Shown here: piece after piece, positions 1 to 5,104 of the stretch | How positions within the stretch are numbered: position 1 is the stretch's first letter | How the letters are laid out: the number at the start of each line of letters is the position of its first letter | DNA from: Candidatus Hydrogenedentota bacterium | GTDB lineage: Bacteria; Hydrogenedentota; Hydrogenedentia; Hydrogenedentales; SLHB01 | Reading direction: 5' to 3' | NCBI GenBank assembly: GCA_003557825.1 | Contig: PWNM01000167.1 | Coordinates: 1 to 10,043 of the forward strand | DNA: 10,043 nt | Program-made: the position numbers and the translations under genes | Notes under the pieces: generated by a model | Told to the model about the DNA's origin: nothing | What the model saw: the letters and a program-made list of their open reading frames with translations, nothing else | Database searches by the model: none

Positions 1-1316
1 AGGATCTCCACCAGCCGTAGGTAATTCTCCCGCTCATCGCCCGTAGATTGGGCCGCCAATCGGGCGAGCTCCTCCAAATGCCGTTGGCGCCAAATATCGG
101 CTCCATCAAGACACAGCAGCATGGCCTCGAGCACATCCCGGCCCCGTCTGGAAATAATAGGATAGGCGGTATTGTCCAAAGGAGAGGCATCGGCCAACAC
201 CGCTTCCCCGTCGCGATGCTCGATCCGCCACAGGGCAACCGTCGTATCGTCAGCAACGAGCGGTTCAGCCGGAATATCATCGAACGTTCGAATCGTATTC
301 GAGATGCGGAGCTCGTCGATTAGGGCGTCGCAAGGAATGCTGTGGGGAGGATAGCCGCCGATGTAGAACATTTCCTGTCCATCATCCAAGCCATCGACGG
401 GCGTAACAGTCTGGTCGGCCACGCGGTCACCATCAACGAACAGTTGCACCTGCCGGCCATCGAAAGTCATGGCGAGGTGATGCCATTGCCCATCAGTAAT
501 ATCCCGGTCGGATTGCACCGTATCGGGCCCGTAGCCGGGCATATAAACGGAGAAGTACCCCGTTTCTGCGAAGGAGTAAATTTCCCAGTGGAGGCGGGAT
601 TCTTTATTGCGGTTCAGGGCCAGTACATTGAAACCGTGTTTGGAATAGACCTGCGCCCAACACTCGACTGTGAGCGGCGGGGTCTCGTATTCGGGTTTGT
701 GCAGCGCCTCCGCCCAGTAGGCCATGCCGGGATGGGCACGGAAGGCATCGCCATGACGACCGGGAGCGGTTACCGTCTGAACGGGTTCGGACTCAAGGTC
801 GCCCCGGTCGAGCCGGGCTTGAATCTCCTTGCGGAGCCCGTTGTAGCCCAGTTTTAGAACACGATGAAACCCCGGCGTCGTATGGCTCGTGCTCAGGATA
901 TTGGCCACGGGCGCCACATGGGCTGGGGCCTCGAGCAGGGTGGCCGATCCGATGACCTTCTCGCCCGGTAGAATCCGCAACGGGGCTTTTTCGGCCACTG
1001 TCTTGGTTGCCAGGCCATAGCGCATGTCGGCGGATTGACCCAGAAGCTGCTTGGGCGGAACCGAGAAATCGGCATGAATCATGGAACGGCCGTGTTCGCC
1101 AATCAACGCTCGTCGGGCCAACGCGTGGGTGGTTTCTCCAAGTCGCTGAGGCGTATCGGGACGCCAAGCGCTTCCCAACGGCGCAAGGGCTTCCTTTACC
1201 TCCTGTGTTGCAGTGTGGGCGCTCCCCATAAAAAACAGTCCCCCTCCCAAGGCGACCATGCCCGATAAGGACTGCATAAACTCCCGCCGGTTGACGCCAT
1301 TGCCTTTCTTCGCCAT
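1..1316 (-). CDS. Secreted LamG-domain (concanavalin-like) protein with Tat signal, C-terminus beyond window
   Basis: The reading frame is open from the ATG at 1316 to the left edge (about 438 codons), so the C-terminus is missing. An AGGAGG ribosome site lies 8 bases before the ATG, which fixes the start. Residues 9-13 read NRREF, followed by a hydrophobic run (SGMVALGGGLFFMG): a twin-arginine signal, implying export of a folded protein. Residues 35-210 match no family I recognise. Residues about 215-345 form a typical Laminin_G_3/LamG jelly roll: LTVECWAQV, then DGQWHHLAMTFDG, QLFVDGDRV, FYIGGY and IDELRIS, the usual strand order of this fold. A further segment beginning TTVALWRIEH follows and is cut by the edge. 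LamG domains usually bind carbohydrate or another ligand, sometimes next to a catalytic domain that could lie outside the window. The substrate cannot be told. The exported LamG call is secure; the full architecture is unknown. Confidence 0.85.
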   Translation of the reverse strand, partial: MAKKGNGVNRREFMQSLSGMVALGGGLFFMGSAHTATQEVKEALAPLGSAWRPDTPQRLGETTHALARRALIGEHGRSMIHADFSVPPKQLLGQSADMRYGLATKTVAEKAPLRILPGEKVIGSATLLEAPAHVAPVANILSTSHTTPGFHRVLKLGYNGLRKEIQARLDRGDLESEPVQTVTAPGRHGDAFRAHPGMAYWAEALHKPEYETPPLTVECWAQVYSKHGFNVLALNRNKESRLHWEIYSFAETGYFSVYMPGYGPDTVQSDRDITDGQWHHLAMTFDGRQVQLFVDGDRVADQTVTPVDGLDDGQEMFYIGGYPPHSIPCDALIDELRISNTIRTFDDIPAEPLVADDTTVALWRIEHRDGEAVLADASPLDNTAYPIISRRGRDVLEAMLLCLDGADIWRQRHLEELARLAAQSTGDERENYLRLVEI

Positions 1317-1399
1317 GATCCATACCTCCTATGAACGATGATCATTGACACGCGATGCCGTTTCGAAAAAACCTGTTGCATTGGTTCATTAATACGTTA

Positions 1400-1428
1400 A
1401 GTGTAACCGATTCCCGGCGGCAAGTAAA
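1400..1428 (-). promoter_or_regulatory. Candidate sigma70-type promoter for the LamG gene
   Basis: On the minus strand, TTTACT (1423-1428) and TACACT (1400-1405) are separated by 17 bases, each matching 4 of 6 consensus bases. A start near 1393 would give a leader of about 77 bases before the ATG at 1316. It lies just after the terminator-like palindrome of the upstream gene, which fits an independent transcription unit. This is an eye-found match only. Confidence 0.35.
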
Positions 1429-1470
1429 GCCGAAAACAATGAAAATGTCATATGGCTGCCTTTGACAACA

Positions 1471-1500
1471 ATACCGGTCAGCCCATGGGCTGACCGGTAT
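1471..1500 (-). terminator. Perfect-palindrome hairpin after the 395-residue CBM9 gene
   Basis: These 30 bases are a perfect palindrome with 14-base arms (ATACCGGTCAGCCC and its complement) around a 2-base centre. It lies 28 bases after the stop codon at 1529. On the minus strand it is followed by TGTTGTC, a moderate U-rich tail, so intrinsic termination is plausible. The arm sequence recurs in the hairpins at 3024-3059 and 5050-5077, after the two paralogous genes. Confidence 0.7.
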
Positions 1501-1528
1501 CCAGGTAACTTGCTATGCAGGTGGTCCG

Positions 1529-2716
1529 TTATTGGGTCCGACGTTTCAGCATAATCATGATCGAGAGCGCCGACAACCCCAGCATCACCATGACAAGGAG
1601 CGCCAAGGTGGCAGCATTGCTTACTGGAACCGCCGTCAGATCGGGCCAGGTGCTCGGATCATTGGGATCGACACGGCGCTGATAGGCATTGCGAACGGTG
1701 AAGCCCGTATCGGGATCGAGCACCGTCGAACCAAAGGTTGGATCAAGGGCCTTGTCAACCCAATCGTCGAAGTGCTGGGAAATCCACAGATCCGGTACGC
1801 CATCGCCGCTTGAATCGGCCGAGAAAGGATTCAAGCCCAGATCCTTTTTCTGCTGATAGGTCCAGCCGTCGCCGCTATAACTTGCATCCGGATCGATGGG
1901 CGTAAAGGGATCGAGTCCCAGGTTCACTTTCTGTTGATACGTATAGCCATCCCCTGAGTAATCCACGTCGGGGTCAACCGTCAGAACGAAGTCATTCCAA
2001 CGTGAAGGAGTCCCTATAATGTTCTCTCCGTTGCCCGAGGACCACCAGAGATCGATGAGGCCATCCGCATCGAAATCCATTAGAAGGAACATTCCACCCA
2101 TCTGGGTTCCCACAGTGGGGGCCTGCGGAAAAGCCGGCTGGAAATCACCCCAAGGCAAACGCAGTTCTACTTCGTAACCTTCGGCGGTTGTCCGTCCTGC
2201 CCATTGGGCATTTGGGAACGTATCGGGAGGATTTCCATTCCAGTGTTGCCAATAGGCTGCCGTATCGGGGTCATCCGCCTGTCCTGGAACGACATCATGG
2301 ATATGGATGCCCGGCGTTTCAACATTGGCAGGTCGTTGATTGAGATGATCGGTACAGAGCTGGACGCCATCCGTTCCATTCAACGGCGATCCCTGATTTA
2401 AGCGATACACAACGTCGGGGTCGGTGACGCGGGCGGCGAAGTAGAGCGCTTCGTCATCCCAGGTCAACCAATATGTTGCAGTTAGATCCGGATTGTTGGT
2501 GTCATTGAGCTGTGATCCGCCATCTGGACCGAGCGTATCGGCGGTCATCAGATAAGGAGCCGATGGATAACTCGCTTCGTCAATGACCCCGTCGATGACT
2601 GGCGGTGAAACGGTACGCTCAATTTCATACAAAAAGCCCCGTTGTGCTACTGCCGGCCATGCCACCAATAATATGACCACCGTGATAGCGACACTCATTT
2701 GTACATGCTTTGTCAT
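1529..2716 (-). CDS. Secreted CBM9-like protein with C-terminal sorting tail (395 residues)
   Basis: A complete 395-residue protein. Residues 1-24 are a Sec signal peptide (hydrophobic ITVVILLVAW, likely cleavage after AVA). Residues about 30-247 resemble carbohydrate-binding module family 9 (CBM9_1/DOMON-like): PPVIDGVIDEASYP near the start, WLTWDDEALYFAARVTD in the middle, and YEVELRLPW with a hydrophobic strand LLMDF later. Residues 248-301 are two tandem 27-residue copies of a unit with DYSGDGYTYQQK and LGLDPF, followed by DSSGDGVPD, like a divergent thrombospondin type-3 or dockerin-like calcium loop. Residues 363-395 are the tail: PVSNAATLALL, a hydrophobic helix, then KRRTQ, which looks like an exosortase/IPTL-CTERM type anchor. 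It aligns almost residue for residue with the C-terminal half of the neighbour at 3100-4728, a clear paralogue. No catalytic motif is seen; binding or a surface-structural role is an inference. GAGG lies about 10 bases before the ATG. Confidence 0.85.
   Translation of the reverse strand: MTKHVQMSVAITVVILLVAWPAVAQRGFLYEIERTVSPPVIDGVIDEASYPSAPYLMTADTLGPDGGSQLNDTNNPDLTATYWLTWDDEALYFAARVTDPDVVYRLNQGSPLNGTDGVQLCTDHLNQRPANVETPGIHIHDVVPGQADDPDTAAYWQHWNGNPPDTFPNAQWAGRTTAEGYEVELRLPWGDFQPAFPQAPTVGTQMGGMFLLMDFDADGLIDLWWSSGNGENIIGTPSRWNDFVLTVDPDVDYSGDGYTYQQKVNLGLDPFTPIDPDASYSGDGWTYQQKKDLGLNPFSADSSGDGVPDLWISQHFDDWVDKALDPTFGSTVLDPDTGFTVRNAYQRRVDPNDPSTWPDLTAVPVSNAATLALLVMVMLGLSALSIMIMLKRRTQ
1814..1975 (-). 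repeat. Tandem duplication of a 27-codon unit inside the 395-residue CBM9 gene
   Basis: Two consecutive 81-base units encode residues 248-274 and 275-301. Both read DPD, then YSGDG, TYQQK, LGL and PF. The nucleotide copies have diverged at many third positions, so this is not a recent slippage. The paralogues at 3100-4728 and 5105-7204 carry a single copy at the same place, so this gene gained a unit or the others lost one. Confidence 0.8.
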
Positions 2717-2749
2717 GGTTCGGAATCCTCACTTGGTTTCGATTTGCCC

Positions 2750-2827
2750 GGCAGCGAAACGTCAGCATCTTCACTGCCTTTGCGCCTTCTCCACGCATTG
2801 TGACGAGCCCAAGGCGGAACGCTGACG
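2750..2827 (-). promoter_or_regulatory. Possible structured 5' leader RNA of the 395-residue CBM9 gene
   Basis: In the transcribed leader, CGTCAGCGTT (2818-2827) can pair with GATGCTGACG (2760-2769) over 10 base pairs including two G-U pairs. Nested inside, CGCCTT (2811-2816) pairs with AAGGCG (2783-2788), and a short hairpin fits within that. GGCAG in the inner 3' joint (2774-2778) could also pair with CTGCC just outside the first helix (2750-2754), forming a pseudoknot. The fold ends about 33 bases before the ATG. It matches no riboswitch class I know and may be chance; pairing was worked out by eye. Confidence 0.25.
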
Positions 2828-2859
2828 ATTCAGCCCCACTCCCCGACATCACGTAAACC

Positions 2860-2888
2860 AGCATATCACAACTTTTCATAATTGTCAA
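2860..2888 (-). promoter_or_regulatory. Sigma70-type promoter for the 395-residue CBM9 gene
   Basis: Minus strand: a perfect -35 TTGACA (2883-2888), a 17-base spacer, and -10 TATGCT (2860-2865) preceded by TGA, giving an extended -10. Upstream is strongly AT-rich (about 2889-2940), like an UP element. A start near 2853 gives a leader of about 137 bases. The block TTGACAATTA plus GAAA recurs upstream of the paralogue at 3100-4728. Confidence 0.65.
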
Positions 2889-3023
2889 TATGCCCGAATT
2901 TCGTATTTTGATTGTGATATAATAATTCTATTTCAATTTAAGCCTGTACATAGAGTCGCTTCACAGGGGACAAACGTATAGGAGCTGGGTAACCGCTGCC
3001 TGCGGCATTAGGCTCCGATCAAA
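2889..3023. other. AT-rich intergenic stretch upstream of the 395-residue CBM9 gene
   Basis: This is part of the 383-base gap between the 542- and 395-residue genes. Bases 2889-2940 are AT-rich and could act as an UP element for the promoter at 2860-2888. Bases 2941-3023 show no convincing gene, RNA or promoter. Confidence 0.4.
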
Positions 3024-3059
3024 ATACCGGCCAGCAGGTAATAGCCTGCTGACCGGTAT
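3024..3059 (-). terminator. Hairpin terminator after the 542-residue CBM9 gene
   Basis: Two 15-base arms (3024-3038 and 3045-3059) pair around a 6-base loop. The one mismatch on DNA becomes a G-U pair in the minus-strand RNA. The hairpin is followed on the minus strand by TTTTGATC, a U-rich tail. It lies 40 bases after the stop at 3100. Its outer arm ATACCGGTCAGC is the same as in the palindrome at 1471-1500. Confidence 0.75.
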
Positions 3060-3099
3060 CGGCTAAAAAGGATTCAGAATCTGGTTTGGACGACCGCTG

Positions 3100-4728
3100 T
3101 TATTGGGTTCGCCGTTTGAGCGCGGCGGTTGCCAGCAGCGCCGAGAGTCCCAACATCAGGGCAAACAAGATCGCCAGGGTGCGGGCGTCGCTCGCGGGAA
3201 TGGCCGGTAGATCATCCGGCAGATCGTGTGGATCGAAGCCATTCTGATAGGCCATACGTACCGTGAATCCGGTCTCCTGGTCGAGCACTGTGGTGCCAAA
3301 GGCCGGATTCAGGGCCTTGTTCAACCAGTCATCGTCTTCGTAGTACTGGAAGATCCACCAATCGGGCACGCCGTCGCCGCTCGAATCCTCAGCGAAGGGA
3401 TTCAAGCCCAGCGCCTCTTTCTCTTCATAGGACCAGCCGTCGCCGGCATAGTCCATAGTGGGATCCACATCGAGGGTAAGGTCGTTCCACGCGGACGGAT
3501 CGCCGATGATGTTCTCGCCATCGCCAGCGGAGAACCACAGATCAAGCTGTTCGCCGTCGGCGGCAAAGTCCATCAACAGGAACAAGATACCCATCTGTGT
3601 GTTTATCGTGGGCCATCCTTCGAAGGAGGGTTCGAAATCGCCCCAGAGCAACTTCAACTCGACTTCATAGCCGTCATCCGTGGTGCGACCGGCCCATTCG
3701 GCATTCGGGAAGGTATCGGGATAGTTCCCGTTCCAGTGCTGCCAATAGGCGGCGGTGTCCGGATCGTCCGCTTGGCCCGGCACGATATCATGAATATGGA
3801 TGCCGGGGGTTTCAGGATCGCCTCCTTGCAGATTCAAGTGGTCTGTGGCCAGCTGGACCCCATCGGTGTTGTTCAGCGGTCCGCCTTGATTGGACAGCAA
3901 CACCACCTCCGGATCGGTAACACGGGCCGCAAAATACAGAGCTTCATCGTCCCATGTGATCCAGTACGTCGCCGAAAGGTCCGGATTGTCCGTTCCTTCC
4001 ATCTGAGTACCGCCATCCTCGGCAAGCGTCTCGGCCGTCATCAGGTAAGGCTCGGACGGATAGCTGGCTTCGTCAATGGTTCCATCGATGATCGGCGGAT
4101 TGGCCGTACGAATCGCGGTGTACTCAAAGCCCCGGTCGGGCTCCGCGGGGGGCTCTGTAGGATCGGGCACAAAATCCGGATCATCGGCCACGGCGACGTA
4201 ATCGACAACGACGGATGCGTCGGCATAGGGACCATATTCGGCATGATTTGGAATGTCAAAACGGATCGCCCCGATCAAAATTTCCAACGGGCTATCAACA
4301 TCGTCGGTGTTAGACCAGATCTCCTGCCACCCTATGTCCGTCGCGTCAAATACGAAATTGTTGGACCCAGCTTGACCTTGAAAGGGGAACATCCACGCAT
4401 CGGCATATTCATCGGTGAATGCGTACAACATGCAATCAAACTCATCGGGCGTATCGATCGCCTCAAATGAGATGATGACATAAGGCGTAGCGTTGAAATC
4501 CAGGTCTAGTTCAGTTGGAGAGTGGAAATTGGGATCGAAAGGATCGTCTTCCGGATCGTTGTAGGTAAGAATTACCTGTTCGTCGTCCCACGTGATCGTC
4601 TGATGAGGACTGGTAAACCACCCTTCCTCATCAAACGTAAACGGCCAGCCTACATTGGCCATCGCCGGACTCGCCGCAAGGGCGATCGCTATGCCGGCAA
4701 GCAGACTCCATTGCATGGTCCTTCTCAT
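3100..4728 (-). CDS. Secreted two-domain CBM9-like protein with C-terminal sorting tail (542 residues)
   Basis: A complete protein with a strong ribosome site (GAGGAG, about 7 bases before the ATG at 4728). Residues 1-24 are a Sec signal peptide (RR near the start, hydrophobic LLAGIAIALAAS, likely cleavage after AMA). Residues 25-183 form an acidic, beta-rich domain (TFDEEGW, VIISFEA, SVVVDYVAV), probably a galactose-binding-like or other CBM-type sandwich. A Pro/Asp linker (184-198) follows. Residues 199-421 are CBM9-like with PPIIDGTIDEASYP and WITWDDEALYFAARVTD, very close to the 395-residue neighbour. Residues 422-456 hold one DYAGDGWSYEEK/DSSGDGVPDWW segment, probably calcium binding. 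Residues 510-542 are the tail: PASDARTLAIL, a hydrophobic helix, KRRTQ. No enzyme motif is seen. The likely role is an anchored surface protein that binds glycan or another polymer; this is inference from fold resemblance. It has its own promoter and terminator. Confidence 0.85.
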   Translation of the reverse strand: MRRTMQWSLLAGIAIALAASPAMANVGWPFTFDEEGWFTSPHQTITWDDEQVILTYNDPEDDPFDPNFHSPTELDLDFNATPYVIISFEAIDTPDEFDCMLYAFTDEYADAWMFPFQGQAGSNNFVFDATDIGWQEIWSNTDDVDSPLEILIGAIRFDIPNHAEYGPYADASVVVDYVAVADDPDFVPDPTEPPAEPDRGFEYTAIRTANPPIIDGTIDEASYPSEPYLMTAETLAEDGGTQMEGTDNPDLSATYWITWDDEALYFAARVTDPEVVLLSNQGGPLNNTDGVQLATDHLNLQGGDPETPGIHIHDIVPGQADDPDTAAYWQHWNGNYPDTFPNAEWAGRTTDDGYEVELKLLWGDFEPSFEGWPTINTQMGILFLLMDFAADGEQLDLWFSAGDGENIIGDPSAWNDLTLDVDPTMDYAGDGWSYEEKEALGLNPFAEDSSGDGVPDWWIFQYYEDDDWLNKALNPAFGTTVLDQETGFTVRMAYQNGFDPHDLPDDLPAIPASDARTLAILFALMLGLSALLATAALKRRTQ

Positions 4729-5049
4729 TATGCTTCTCCTCAGTTGTGGCGCGTTCGCAGTGGCAGCTATTGTTGCTTGCGGACCGCCTTTTCCAGTTCA
4801 CTTGTTGGAGCAGTCGCTACCATCCCCGACGGCCGACTACTGCGGCATGCTTCCCTGCTCATGGATACACCCTAACAGACCTTTCATTAATTGTCAAGCA
4901 AACCATTGCATGCCAATATACACATAAACAAAACAATTTTATAAGCCATTTAGGCGTTAAAACAATATTGCATGAGTTTTGTAATAAATATATGCATATA
5001 GGACATGGTCTGGACGGTTTGGACCGGGAGGTATGGGGTATCAATTAAA
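4729..5049. other. Intergenic region upstream of the 542-residue CBM9 gene
   Basis: A 321-base gap. From right to left it holds a very AT-rich block (about 4875-5000), the promoter at 4869-4897, and a GC-richer leader. In the leader, AGTAGTCG and CGACTGCT (minus strand, within 4809-4844) can pair over 8 bases with one G-U pair; weak evidence for structure. No small gene with a ribosome site was found. Confidence 0.4.
4869..4897 (-). promoter_or_regulatory. Sigma70-type promoter for the 542-residue CBM9 gene
   Basis: Minus strand: a perfect -35 TTGACA (4892-4897), a 17-base spacer, and -10 TAGGGT (4869-4874), weak in itself but preceded by TGT, an extended -10. The region upstream (4898-5000) is very AT-rich. 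A start near 4862 gives a leader of about 134 bases. The bases after the -35 (ATTAATGAAAG) nearly repeat those of the promoter at 2860-2888. Confidence 0.55.
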
Positions 5050-5077
5050 GATGCCGGTCAGCGAACTGACCGGCATC
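5050..5077 (-). terminator. Hairpin terminator after the 699-residue CBM9 gene
   Basis: Perfect 12-base arms (GATGCCGGTCAG and its complement) enclose a 4-base loop that reads TTCG on the minus strand, a stable tetraloop sequence. TTTAATT follows on the minus strand. It lies 27 bases after the stop at 5105. The core CCGGTCAG/CTGACCGG is shared with the hairpins after the two paralogues. Confidence 0.8.
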
Positions 5078-5104
5078 GGGAGAAGGAGTTGGAGAGACGT
5101 TAGA

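Noticed and set aside
793..1323. A 176-codon minus-strand open frame overlapping the LamG gene start.
   Set aside because: It lies in another frame of the LamG gene, which has the ribosome site, Tat signal and domain; this frame is Arg/Ser/Pro-rich without a fold.
1471..1500. The perfect palindrome as a protein-binding operator for the LamG gene.
   Set aside because: It cannot be excluded, but its position after a stop codon and the similar hairpins after the other paralogues favour a transcript-end role.
2625..2888. An 87-codon minus-strand frame in the leader of the 395-residue gene.
   Set aside because: It overlaps the promoter and the start of the real gene in another frame, has no ribosome site and no recognisable sequence.
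3226..4470. A 414-codon open frame on the plus strand, antisense to the 542-residue gene.
   Set aside because: No ribosome site or recognisable domain, and the opposite strand encodes a complete protein with signal peptide, known fold and paralogues. It is a by-product of codon usage.
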